Of a DNA stretch of 64,000 bases, positions 34,902 to 43,342 are shown in pieces (positions within the stretch are counted from its first letter, which is position 1; every line of letters begins with the position of its first letter). A program made the translations under genes and the position numbers. This DNA comes from Jaenimonas drosophilae. Taxonomy: Eukaryota > Euglenozoa > Kinetoplastea > Trypanosomatida > Trypanosomatidae. The notes below the pieces were generated by a model that was given only the letters and a program-made list of their open reading frames with translations, was not told the DNA's origin and did no database searches. The DNA is taken from the NCBI GenBank assembly GCA_030849065.1, contig JASAON010001648.1, forward strand, positions 1 to 64,000, read 5' to 3'.

Positions 34902-36563
34902 TCACGACGAATTCGTGTGTGGGTCCACTTCTATGTTGTTGGCCGCAATGAGTGCATCCAGGATGGACGACAACTCCACCACGGTATCTTTGGTCAGTGT
35001 GCCAGTGGAGCTCTGAAAAAGAAGAAACTCCTGAAGTATTGCCACCACCAACACCATGGGAGATTGATGGCCAACGCGATCGCGAAGACCGTCGTTCGTG
35101 GCAGCGTGAAGGGCTTGAATCACTGGAACACGCAGTGTGCTACCATCCGGTGTTGTGATGAGAGAGATAACTCCAAGTAGAAGGGCAAGGTAGCCACTTC
35201 GTACCACATTCTCAGTTTCGCCGCTCTCGTATGACTCGAACATCCACTCCGCCAGACGCAGGAGCAGCCGTGCGGATTCACTGCCCAGAAATGAAGTTGT
35301 AAAAGCACTTCCGGCATGTCGTCCTTCATACTTGACAACATTCACGGCAGTGCAGAGCATGAAAATGGTGTTCTCCGTCAACGCTCCAGCTGCGTGATTG
35401 GTTCTGCACCACATGAGAAGGCGTCGAAGACTGTTCCCCACAGCAGACGCTTCACGGGAGAACAAGTGTGGCACAAGGTTGGATAAGTTGGTGGCCACAC
35501 GTAGGGCTGTTTCTACCGTTAATATAGCTCCAGCATCATCCTCATCGCACACACATACCGACACCTCGGCCAAACGAGAGCCAAGAGATTCAACCAGGCA
35601 GCCAGAGACTTCACTATCCACAGGTGTCCAGAGGTGAGAAGCCGTGAGCAGCTCCACAAAGGCGAACGCAGTCTCACGATCATCCACGCGTTTCAGCGCG
35701 CTGAGCACAGCAGTTAAGCCACCAGCGCGAGCGAGGCGGTGAATCAGCAATGCGTTGCTTTCTTTGGTGCTACGGCGATTGTCAAGGAGGACCAACGAGG
35801 AAAGTATGTGCAGGGTAGCCTGAAAAGAAGAGCGGTGGAGGGGTCCTCCGGAGACCGCCTCTGCTGCAGCAACGAGCTCAGCTGCATCTGTTGTTGATGT
35901 TTCCTCCTCTTGGTTCGAAGGACTACGTTTGGTGAATTTCTTGGACCAGTGTGAACCGCCCCTTGGGGCTACGCCTTTTGCGTCCACTGCAGCAGTTGGT
36001 GTACTACTTGTGCCCATACTGCGGGCAAGGAATGCAACAATCGTCTCGGTGCTTGCCAGTTCGGCATCCTCCACGTGGCAGATGCAGGCATGAATAAACA
36101 ACAGTAAAGCAAGCTCTTCTTGTCCGCTTAACCGACCAGCAGAGCACAGAGCTTCCAGAAATGCCCCTTGAGATCCCAATCGTTTCAACGACATCATCAC
36201 CCCCTCCACGTTATGCTTCCGTACGTAGACGAGAAGCTCCATGAGTGATGGGCGGGTGGATAGAGAAGCAAGAGATTGGGCAAGAAAGAGTGCTGTCTCT
36301 CCCACGTCGTCGTTTTGACGCAGGAAAAGATCAATGGCAGATCTGCCCAGAGCACTCTCGCTGCTGGTGTTGGATGCATCGTCGTTCGTTGCAGTGCTCG
36401 ACGTCTGACTGCTGGGCAGCGTCGGCTCCACAAGTTCCTTCGACGGGGATTCCAGCCGCGGGCAGCACTTGAGGGGCTCCATGCTGAGTACCTCGTCCAC
36501 GTGGGCCACGACATCTCGCAAGGATAGGCGCCGCTTGGGCATGCGTGTTGCTACGCTCTGCAT
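34902..36563 (-). CDS. Armadillo-like protein, candidate WAPL cohesin-release factor
   Basis: A 553-residue protein, largely helical after a basic N-terminus (MPKRRLSLRDVVAHVDEVL). Helical repeats run from about 75 to the end. The C-terminal part (VRSGYLALLLGVISLI, VAILQEFLLFQSSTG) recalls the conserved WAPL domain end (AYLALLLG-like and KKFLSFMN-like segments), and the region before it (NTIFMLCTAVNVVKYEG) fits its arm repeats. WAPL opens the cohesin ring. The match is weak by eye; a generic armadillo protein is the alternative. ATG 36563 is preferred to upstream ATG 36623 because a pyrimidine tract and AG (36571-36612) lie between them. Confidence 0.45.
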   Translation of the reverse strand: MQSVATRMPKRRLSLRDVVAHVDEVLSMEPLKCCPRLESPSKELVEPTLPSSQTSSTATNDDASNTSSESALGRSAIDLFLRQNDDVGETALFLAQSLASLSTRPSLMELLVYVRKHNVEGVMMSLKRLGSQGAFLEALCSAGRLSGQEELALLLFIHACICHVEDAELASTETIVAFLARSMGTSSTPTAAVDAKGVAPRGGSHWSKKFTKRSPSNQEEETSTTDAAELVAAAEAVSGGPLHRSSFQATLHILSSLVLLDNRRSTKESNALLIHRLARAGGLTAVLSALKRVDDRETAFAFVELLTASHLWTPVDSEVSGCLVESLGSRLAEVSVCVCDEDDAGAILTVETALRVATNLSNLVPHLFSREASAVGNSLRRLLMWCRTNHAAGALTENTIFMLCTAVNVVKYEGRHAGSAFTTSFLGSESARLLLRLAEWMFESYESGETENVVRSGYLALLLGVISLITTPDGSTLRVPVIQALHAATNDGLRDRVGHQSPMVLVVAILQEFLLFQSSTGTLTKDTVVELSSILDALIAANNIEVDPHTNSS

Positions 36564-36570
36564 TCCTCCA

Positions 36571-36612
36571 CTAAAATTGATGAAGAAACGGAAACAGATA
36601 GAAAAAGAGTAG
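36571..36612 (-). promoter_or_regulatory. Predicted trans-splice acceptor for the WAPL-like gene
   Basis: On the minus strand a pyrimidine-rich stretch (CTCTTTTTCTATCTG, then TTTCTTCATC) is followed by AG at 36571-36572, seven bases before ATG 36563. It supports excluding the upstream ATG at 36623. Confidence 0.5.
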
Positions 36613-36743
36613 ATGTGCGGCATTTCATTCAGGAGAACACGTACTGTAGAGACATCCACAAATCCTTCCAGTATGTGTCGTTTATCTCACCGCGATCAAT
36701 GCATCTGTGCGTTGATGTGCCAAAGTGGCAGTGTGTTTCGGGA

Positions 36744-37940
36744 TTAGTCGCGCCTAGTTCCTGTGAGAATGGCATGATAGAGAGCATTCACCTCCGTCTC
36801 GTCGGGGAGCTCCACCACTCCATCCTTACCGGCCTCGCGGACAATCGAACCGCCGCAGCCACGTACAATCTCATCCACCACGGGCCGGGACTTGGCAGGA
36901 AGTGCCTGGATTCGGAACGAACGTCCTGCAAGAAGTGGAGATGAGTCCTCGCGGTACATGACCTTCTTCAGTGAAGCAGCAGAGTACGACACTCCGTTGT
37001 GCTTCAACGAAACAATGTACTTCTCCAGAGAAGAAGGCGTGAGCTCCTCCAGCTCCAAGACCTTGTCAGACACTACAGGAATCCCTCGGCCAACCGCGAT
37101 GATGAACTTGGGTGTGCGTGTTGCTGGCGTTGCCACAACGAGCACATCTGCTGCCGTGATGTCGTCCACTAGTTTTGCCGATCGACGACGAATCCACTTC
37201 TTCACCTCACCACGCTTCTCCTCGTCCATGCCTGAGAGGCAGACCGTCATGGGCTTTGCAGATGCACGCGGTGTGGCGGGTCGCTCGTCCGCCCTGCCAC
37301 GCTTGCGCGCGGGGGGCGATGAAGGCACCACGGGAGCAATCTCGTCCTTCGCCGGCTGTTCAGTGAGCAGGTAGGGCACATCACCGGCCGCCTGCTCAGC
37401 GTCATTTTGTGAAGCGGGAACCAACTTGGTCTTGCTGGCATTGCCCGACCTGGGCGACGACCGCACCTTTCCACTCACACTCCGCCGAACTTCGGCACTG
37501 CCTTCGTTGGTTGACTTGTCCTGCGCCAATTGTGAGCTCGACCGCGTCTTTGTTCGTGCACTTGCGGCAGGTGTGGTGGCATCCTCCTTGCTACGCGTGC
37601 GTTCTGCTGGGAGGATTATGAAGGACTTCTCCACATCACCAAAGACAATTGTGCAGCCTTCAGAAAGCTGGTAGTAGCGATTAGGTTCCAGCTTCTTGCC
37701 GGTACCAGGACGCACGGATAGGACCGTTCCGTTGGTACTATCGCAGTCGCTGAGCCACGCATCCCCGTTTGGGGCGATGTCAATGAAGGCCTGCATGCGG
37801 CTAATTGCGGATCGAGGAGAATCAATGTTGATGAAGGCCACACCTTCGACAGGAACGGAACTTCGCCCAATAACATTCTGGCCCTCAATCAGTTCATCTG
37901 TCGTTCCGCCACCCTGCAGGGCATAGCGAATGGGAGCCAT
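36744..37940 (-). CDS. FHA plus tandem BRCT protein, MDC1-like
   Basis: A 398-residue protein. An FHA domain (about 20-112) has the expected NVIGRSS, AISRMQA and DSTNGT elements and would bind phosphothreonine. A disordered, basic linker follows (about 115-225). The C-terminal ~170 residues look like tandem BRCT repeats: VCLSGMDEEKRGEVKKWI, TRTPKFIIAVGRGIPVVSD, then LLAGRSFRIQALPAKSRPV with GCGGSIV. This FHA-linker-BRCT2 order is that of MDC1, which binds phosphorylated H2A at DNA breaks. The kinetoplastid histone target would be phospho-H2A; that is inference. The frame opens to a GTG; ATG 37940 is used. Confidence 0.75.
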   Translation of the reverse strand: MAPIRYALQGGGTTDELIEGQNVIGRSSVPVEGVAFINIDSPRSAISRMQAFIDIAPNGDAWLSDCDSTNGTVLSVRPGTGKKLEPNRYYQLSEGCTIVFGDVEKSFIILPAERTRSKEDATTPAASARTKTRSSSQLAQDKSTNEGSAEVRRSVSGKVRSSPRSGNASKTKLVPASQNDAEQAAGDVPYLLTEQPAKDEIAPVVPSSPPARKRGRADERPATPRASAKPMTVCLSGMDEEKRGEVKKWIRRRSAKLVDDITAADVLVVATPATRTPKFIIAVGRGIPVVSDKVLELEELTPSSLEKYIVSLKHNGVSYSAASLKKVMYREDSSPLLAGRSFRIQALPAKSRPVVDEIVRGCGGSIVREAGKDGVVELPDETEVNALYHAILTGTRRD

Positions 37941-38135
37941 GCATCCACACACAGTTGATTGAATAATGGTACTAGATGCCGAGCCAACCCACTACCGCTA
38001 CTTCACAGTCCATCACACATCAGAAAGAAAATGGGAAAGCAAGCATCATTTGGGAAGTTGGAAGCATGTAGGTGTTTATCACCTTCACTGTTGGTGTGTA
38101 AGGATAGAAAGATGGACGAAAGGGGGGGGACGCTC

Positions 38136-38438
38136 TCAATCCGTTGTGAGAACTGCACCAACGGGTCGCTTTACCACAACGCCAAACGTACCCTGTGCAT
38201 CCACAACTGTTGTGGCCACATACACAACATCATCAAAGGTCATCGTAATGCGCTTTAATGGTTCGTTGGGGCACACCTCTGCGCACTGCTGCAAGATGGT
38301 GAAGGCTAGTTGCTGCTTGAGCTTGTTGTCGAAGTCTCCGGTGGACTCCAGCACCTCTCCAGATGCCGAAAAGACAACAAAGTGATTTGCGCCATGGCTC
38401 AACAACTGATCCTTCACAAGAGGGAGCTGGGCAATCAT
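38136..38438 (-). CDS. LAMTOR4-like Ragulator subunit (roadblock/longin-like fold)
   Basis: A 100-residue protein, nearly the same length as human LAMTOR4 (99). Matching elements are FVVFSASGEVLESTGDF (compare YLVLSEGAVLASSGDL), EPLKRITMTFDDVVYVATTV (compare VPFKRLSVVFGEHTLLVTV) and the end VVVKRPVGAVLTTD (compare VFVVKRQNRGREP). LAMTOR4 is one of five Ragulator subunits that anchor Rag GTPases and TORC1 to lysosomes. A TOR gene lies 16 kb away on the same strand. Start is ATG 38438; the frame opens seven codons further to a TTG. Confidence 0.7.
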   Translation of the reverse strand: MIAQLPLVKDQLLSHGANHFVVFSASGEVLESTGDFDNKLKQQLAFTILQQCAEVCPNEPLKRITMTFDDVVYVATTVVDAQGTFGVVVKRPVGAVLTTD

Positions 38439-38683
38439 GCTAACTAATCTCAACACCAATACCCGTACACAGCCTGTGAGACGGTGGTGGAGTTGACTAG
38501 TGTATCGGGACTAAAGGGGGTTCCCTGCAGTTGATTGAAGCATCAAGGTAAGTGTGGAGTGGGAAGAACACATACAACACATTCAATTTATAGGCACACG
38601 TGTACCAAATACACATTGACGCAAGTGAAGGAGCTTAGTATGTGTGGATGAAGTAGCTACTAACAGCCTGTGCTACACTCGTC

Positions 38684-39292
38684 TCAGTAGTGCTTCTTTG
38701 GAGTTTTCCGCATCTTCGGTCGCTCCTGGAAGTGGACGTGGAGCTCCTCCTCGAAGCTCAGATCTTCAAGAACCATCGGCTTGGGTTTGTTGCGCCAGTG
38801 TGGCCCCATAAAGTGTTGGCGGTCCGCCAACTCCTTGTGCTTCACCACAGCATCCGGATCCATGTTTTGAAACCCCCAGTTGGTCATGGGGACGAAGTCG
38901 CGCTTGCCACGTCCATGATTGAATGCGTCTGGGCTCTCCTTCTCATCTCGTCGGGTATAGCGGCAGTGGTTCTCCATTGGGTTGGCCACGCCCCACTCGT
39001 ACGTCTCACTCGCAGAGGGGAGCATGCGCAATCGTGACTTGGAGTGGCACATGCGTCCAAAGGAGATGCGGTCGAGGCAACTGGCCAGCTGTAGCTGCAG
39101 CGCATGACCGCCATCACCACGGTGCTCCAGCCACTTTTCACGAATCTCCGTGAGTGTGTGCTGTTGAACTAGTTTATCAGGAAGAAGGCTAGCGAGCGCC
39201 AGGCACTCCTTATAAAGGGCTAACTTGGCGGTACGGTTGTGGACGTCCTTACCCTTCGCCAGCGGCAACGTCTGGAGGAGCTGCTTGTTCAT
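38684..39292 (-). CDS. Basic protein, possible LYR-motif mitochondrial protein
   Basis: A 202-residue basic protein. Near the N-terminus, TAKLALYKECLALASLLP followed by TEIREKWLEHR has the shape of a LYR/Complex1_LYR helix (LYK instead of LYR). The remainder is rich in charged, aromatic and Pro residues (FVPMTNWGFQNMDPDAV, GPHWRNKPKPM) as in many kinetoplastid mitoribosomal or complex I accessory proteins. It ends in the basic tail KMRKTPKKHY. No firm family is recognised. The frame extends 80 codons upstream to an ATG, but a pyrimidine tract with AG at 39354-39355 lies within that extension, so ATG 39292 is favoured. Confidence 0.6.
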   Translation of the reverse strand: MNKQLLQTLPLAKGKDVHNRTAKLALYKECLALASLLPDKLVQQHTLTEIREKWLEHRGDGGHALQLQLASCLDRISFGRMCHSKSRLRMLPSASETYEWGVANPMENHCRYTRRDEKESPDAFNHGRGKRDFVPMTNWGFQNMDPDAVVKHKELADRQHFMGPHWRNKPKPMVLEDLSFEEELHVHFQERPKMRKTPKKHY

Positions 39293-39605
39293 GGCGTGTG
39301 GCTGTACAAAACCGGCAGTTATGCGAACGGTATTTCCTGTCTCGCTTCCGTGACTAATCAGGAGATAGAAGGATGGGGAGAAGAAAAGATGGGGTAGCAA
39401 ACAAGCTGACAAGCTACACGCGCACGTGGGTATAGGCGAGTGTGAAGAGTGGCGGCTGAGTTGGGATTGATGGGTGGGAAAGAACACAATCTCAATCTGT
39501 TCATTGGCTTCAATGATGGAGTCTTGCTTCATGCGGATAAATCTATATGGTTGTGGGTGTTACGTCTATCATTTAGGGCGTGGGTCGACCAGAGTCCAGT
39601 GTTTG
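39293..39605. other. Intergenic spacer with pyrimidine tract
   Basis: No independent gene is seen. It contains the long C/T-rich tract described at 39354-39395 and the 3' region of the PIP-box gene. Confidence 0.6.
39354..39395 (-). promoter_or_regulatory. Predicted trans-splice acceptor for the LYR-like gene
   Basis: The minus strand reads as C/T-rich sequence (CTTTTCTTCTCCCC and on to CTATCTCC) followed by GATTAG, with AG at 39354-39355. The implied leader to ATG 39292 is about 60 nt. It would cut away the 80-codon N-terminal extension of the open frame. Confidence 0.5.
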
Positions 39606-41150
39606 TTAGTTGCTGCACTGCTTGAAGAAGGACATGAGGTTCCTCCGAACCTCAGTGGGTGCCTTGTCCTTCTCCTTTTCTTGAACCTTCTTGGCCTGCT
39701 TTGCCACAGGAGGCCGTGATGGTGCTGCTGGTGAGGGAGATGCATCGGAAGGAGGTGCTGCAGCACTGGTTGCCGGAATGGCGGCTAATTTCTCCTGCTC
39801 TTGGCGCAGTACCTCAGCCGTACGTCGATGGTATTCCGCTTCCGTAATGAGCTCATTCGTGGCTTTGGAGCGGAACCGCACCACGTCCACGCAGATGTAC
39901 TCGCCATCTTCCATCTTCGTCTCAGTTACGAGCTCCCTCTGGAATGTTTTTTGGAAAGCGACCACGTCGGTGCTGAAGAAGGCATTAAGCCGCCGCTGCG
40001 AATGATTAGAATCAGCGGGCACTGCAGCGGCCTCTCCAGCTGAAGGAGGAGAAGGCGAGGTCTTCTGCGTCGCAGCGAGAAAGGCCATAGGCGGCGCGTC
40101 ATCGAGCATCACGATCTCATCATTCACGCTGGTTACTGCAACATCCAACAGCGGGGCATCGTCAAAAACAGAGGCAAGGGGCTCCGACACTTCCTCTGCA
40201 TCAACCTCCTCGGCTGAACTCTGGCTGGAGTGGGACGGGCGATGGGCCAACTCTTCGTCGTCGTCGTCGAGAACGTTCATGGATGGGGGTGGGCGGCTGT
40301 CCGTCCCTTTCTTGGCCGAGGCCTTGGCCAGTTTGGTGAGGCTGCGGCTATCAACCTTGGGTGCTTTGCGCTTTGGTGCCTCCACGGCCTCACCAGTAGT
40401 CGCTGCCTTTGCACGTTGCCGCTTCGTTGTTGCTACCGTTGGTGTTGCGGTTGTAGTCGCGGTTGGTGGCTGTGCTCCAAAGAGAGACAACTGCTTCTTG
40501 CCTCCTGTGGGGGCAGCAGTCGGGGCTTTTGGGCTCGCCTCCTTCTTCACCTCCACCACAGACGCTGGCATGCTATCCTCGTCCTCCGGCATCTTCTTGA
40601 GAGAGGGTGGCGGCTGATTTTGATCCACCTGCAATAGTGGTTCTCGAACCGAGGGTACCTCCATCTTCACCGGTGTTGGTTGTTGTGGCTTTGGCATCTG
40701 GGGTGGAGTCTGTGGCTGGCGCTTCGCTTCTTGTGGTGGCGCTTGTTGCTTCTGTTGCAGTTGGTCCTTGGGTGGCTGTGGGCTGGCAGCTGAGAGTGTG
40801 GCGCGTGCATGCAGTGGGTACTCGCGGAGCTGAGGTGCCAGCTTGGGCTGAAAGCGACGAGGACGTGGCGCAGCATTGGCTGATGTTGGGCATGAGCGCT
40901 GTCGAAGGGCGTAGAGGGCACTGGGCTCCACTGAGTTTGAGCACTTCTCCACCACAATAGATGTACGCGTTGTGCCGTCAGTCTCCACCGTGGAGTCGCG
41001 GAACGACAAGAGATCATAGCCGGAATCTGAGGCCAAGGTCATGAAGGACGAGAAGAGCTTGTCGCGTGGTTGTTGCAGTTGCATCTCAGCCATTTGCAGA
41101 GTCAAGCAACAGTGCGACTCTGCGTAGCATCGGCAGTCATCGGCAGACAT
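39606..41150 (-). CDS. Disordered protein with PCNA-binding (PIP) motifs
   Basis: A 514-residue protein. Most of residues 95-380 is low-complexity Pro/Gln/Lys/Ala-rich linker. A canonical PIP box QRRLNAFF is at 385-392, followed by a short folded-looking segment (GEYICVDVVRFRSKATNEL). The extreme C-terminus has a second PIP-like motif RRNLMSFF (502-509). An internal KKQLSLFG (about 230) is a weaker candidate. A PIP box at the extreme end of a disordered acidic/basic tail is the layout of DNA polymerase delta subunit 3 (POLD3/Cdc27), but the winged-helix start of POLD3 is not recognised. Another PCNA client is equally possible. The frame opens to a GTG; ATG 41150 is used. Confidence 0.6.
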   Translation of the reverse strand: MSADDCRCYAESHCCLTLQMAEMQLQQPRDKLFSSFMTLASDSGYDLLSFRDSTVETDGTTRTSIVVEKCSNSVEPSALYALRQRSCPTSANAAPRPRRFQPKLAPQLREYPLHARATLSAASPQPPKDQLQQKQQAPPQEAKRQPQTPPQMPKPQQPTPVKMEVPSVREPLLQVDQNQPPPSLKKMPEDEDSMPASVVEVKKEASPKAPTAAPTGGKKQLSLFGAQPPTATTTATPTVATTKRQRAKAATTGEAVEAPKRKAPKVDSRSLTKLAKASAKKGTDSRPPPSMNVLDDDDEELAHRPSHSSQSSAEEVDAEEVSEPLASVFDDAPLLDVAVTSVNDEIVMLDDAPPMAFLAATQKTSPSPPSAGEAAAVPADSNHSQRRLNAFFSTDVVAFQKTFQRELVTETKMEDGEYICVDVVRFRSKATNELITEAEYHRRTAEVLRQEQEKLAAIPATSAAAPPSDASPSPAAPSRPPVAKQAKKVQEKEKDKAPTEVRRNLMSFFKQCSN

Positions 41151-41571
41151 GGTTTTGGAAAAGGTGCTTCTATGTAGCGAATGCTTCTTCACAACAAGCG
41201 TTCAAATTGCTTGCCTACATTGCAATGAAAAAAAGGGCAGAGGGTGAGGAGATGATGGCAAGCCGTACAACAGCAGAGGAGTGGAGGTGTTCGCATCCCC
41301 CCTTCTCCTCCACACTCATAAATCACACCATATCAGTCCAAATAGCCACTGAAATGAAAGTCGCAAACTCTTAGGGTGAAAGAGATACAGAACAGATGGG
41401 TTTGCCGCGAGAACATACGTGTGGTATACGTTTACACCCGCGTGCATCTGTGTATAGAAAAGCCAATCATATGGAACCCAGTGTGTTGTGGTGCAGCATA
41501 ACCACATTAGGTGGTTTGCGTGAAAGCAGGGCAGCCAGGACGCACTAGTCTACGGCGAGGACCTCACCGTG
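41151..41571. other. Intergenic spacer, nothing recognised
   Basis: 421 bases lie between the PIP-box gene and the phosphatase gene. No coding frame of note, RNA gene or repeat is seen. Confidence 0.6.
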
Positions 41572-42570
41572 TCAAACAAAGTACGGTATATCGCACTTCC
41601 TGGCGCCATTTTGTGAACCGAACTCGCCGTCTTCGTCGAACTGCTTGTCAACCTCCTCAAATGTGATGACCTGACGCGAGGCGTCTTCGTACAGGCGGAG
41701 AACGCTGGCCAGGTTCTCACAGCGGTAGCAGTAGTTTGGTGCAGACCACACCGTACAGAACTCTTCTTCATTGAAATGGTACTTAAAGCCCTCGAATACC
41801 AGTTGGTGAGATCGAACTATTAAGTCTAGTCGATTGCGAAACATAAATTCACGAACAACGGGTGCGCCAAAAAGAAAGCCGGCACCTCGCGGCGACGCCG
41901 CCCACTCCTTCTCGACCTCATCGGGGTCCGACCACAGTAAGTCGCAGAAGGAGCCCTCGGTTGGGATCTCCTGATTGCGCATGATGAGGCGAATCTGTTC
42001 TAGGCTGCGAATCTTTGGAGACAGACCGCCATGGACGCACAACGTTTTCTCACCAATGATGGCGGCAAGTGGCATCACGTCAAAGGCTTCGGTTGCCAGC
42101 TCCCAAATCTCAGGTGAGTCGTATTTTTGATTGCACTCGTCGTAAAAGCCATAAACGGTAGTGATCTTCCGTGATTCATGATTTCCTCGAAGTAGTGTCA
42201 CTCGGTTTGGGTACATTAGCTTCAAGACAAGCAAGTAGGAGAGGACCTCGACACTGTTCTTGCCACGGTCAACCATATCGCCGAGAAAGACGTAGTTGAA
42301 GTTGGTATCCTTCACCCTACCTGCTAGCTCGAATAAATTGAGGAGGTCGAACATCTGGCCGTGAATATCTCCACAAATCACAACTGGTAGGTCGACTTTA
42401 ACTAGATTTGGCTCTGTAGCCATGATGGCTGTGGTGAACTGCAGCAGCCTACGGATTTCGTTGAAGGTGAGGTACTCCAAACGTCGCAACTTCGTTTCCC
42501 AGTATTCTGGCTCGAATACATCTCTCTTGTTTTGTTCATCGCGGATGAAGCCAATCCGCTCACGAATCAT
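41572..42570 (-). CDS. PP4/PP6-like serine/threonine phosphatase catalytic subunit
   Basis: A 332-residue PPP-family phosphatase. All metal and catalytic motifs are present: GDIHGQ, GDMVDRGKNS, LLRGNHESR, CVHGGLSP and RSHQLV (usually RAHQ). The blocks ITTVYGFYDECNQKY, RNQEIPTEGSFCDLLWSDP and SAPNYCYRC are closest to the PP6/PP4 branch of PP2A-type enzymes. The C-terminus is PYFV rather than the (D/T)YFL that is carboxymethylated in PP2A, PP4 and PP6. There is a small acidic insertion before the end. ATG 42570 is chosen because a strong splice acceptor (42589-42614) lies just upstream; the frame extends to a TTG. Confidence 0.88.
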   Translation of the reverse strand: MIRERIGFIRDEQNKRDVFEPEYWETKLRRLEYLTFNEIRRLLQFTTAIMATEPNLVKVDLPVVICGDIHGQMFDLLNLFELAGRVKDTNFNYVFLGDMVDRGKNSVEVLSYLLVLKLMYPNRVTLLRGNHESRKITTVYGFYDECNQKYDSPEIWELATEAFDVMPLAAIIGEKTLCVHGGLSPKIRSLEQIRLIMRNQEIPTEGSFCDLLWSDPDEVEKEWAASPRGAGFLFGAPVVREFMFRNRLDLIVRSHQLVFEGFKYHFNEEEFCTVWSAPNYCYRCENLASVLRLYEDASRQVITFEEVDKQFDEDGEFGSQNGARKCDIPYFV

Positions 42571-42588
42571 AATGGTGTCTATGCTATT

Positions 42589-42614
42589 CTGAAAGCCCAA
42601 AAGAAAGAAGAAGA
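42589..42614 (-). promoter_or_regulatory. Predicted trans-splice acceptor for the phosphatase gene
   Basis: The minus strand reads CTTCTTTCTTTTGGGCTTTC then AG at 42589-42590, followed by 18 nt to ATG 42570. This is the clearest pyrimidine-tract/AG pair in the window. Confidence 0.6.
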
Positions 42615-42785
42615 GGTCATGGGTAAAATGGCACACACGCACACCATTATCATCAACGAGAGGTATCAGTGGCGCACATGTTCGCAACGGGTGAGTTTGC
42701 TCACACTGGAAGCATTAGAGCATTAGAGCAGAAGTGTACAACCAGCAGACCAAGCAAGCAAGTCATGGACAGTGAAGCACTGATC

Positions 42786-43133
42786 TTAGGCAGAATCACT
42801 GTCCTTGGGCTCTTCCTTCACCTGAGTCTCCCCTTCTCTTTTGGTGGCGGCAGCTGTCGCGTGCACCATCTCGTCCTGTTGACGTGGTTTCTTTGCTTCA
42901 GCGGAGGCCTCCTTCGTCGGCTCCACCTCGCTGCGCTTGTGCTTGATACCCAACTGTAATCTCTGGAAGGCACTTAATCGAGTGGTGCGTCCGACCTTCT
43001 TTTTGTCGGCATCTGCCGTACACTCAAAGGTCCAGTGTTCTGATGAGTTGCATGTTTGGCAGTGCTTGTCCTTTGGACGATCTTCCTTCCTTGGTACGCT
43101 GTACCCCTTTGGAGGTCCTTTATCTCCGTACAT
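42786..43133 (-). CDS. ZCCHC10-like zinc-knuckle protein
   Basis: A 115-residue basic protein. One CCHC zinc knuckle at about 23-36, KHCQTCNSSEHWTFEC (C-x2-C-x4-H-x4-C), matches ZCCHC10 (CQKCLEFGHWTYEC). It is followed by a basic segment VGRTTRLSAFQRLQLG and a Lys/Glu-rich disordered tail. Zinc knuckles of this type bind single-stranded RNA or proteins. The frame opens to a GTG; ATG 43133 is used. The gene is 209 bases from the dynein stop. Confidence 0.75.
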   Translation of the reverse strand: MYGDKGPPKGYSVPRKEDRPKDKHCQTCNSSEHWTFECTADADKKKVGRTTRLSAFQRLQLGIKHKRSEVEPTKEASAEAKKPRQQDEMVHATAAATKREGETQVKEEPKDSDSA

Positions 43134-43342
43134 CGTCCACCAAACTACTGTAGCAGACCCGAGCACACGTGATGAGAATCGTAAAAGAGGGAGAAGAAGA
43201 AAATGGTGGCAAAATGACTATGAGCAAGAGTGATGGCGGTGGCTCGTATTGTGTTGTGGCAACGACAGTCAGTCATGTAGCTTGGCTGGATGCATGCATC
43301 GCACAGATAAGACATGATAATAATAGAGTTTGAGATTCTCTA

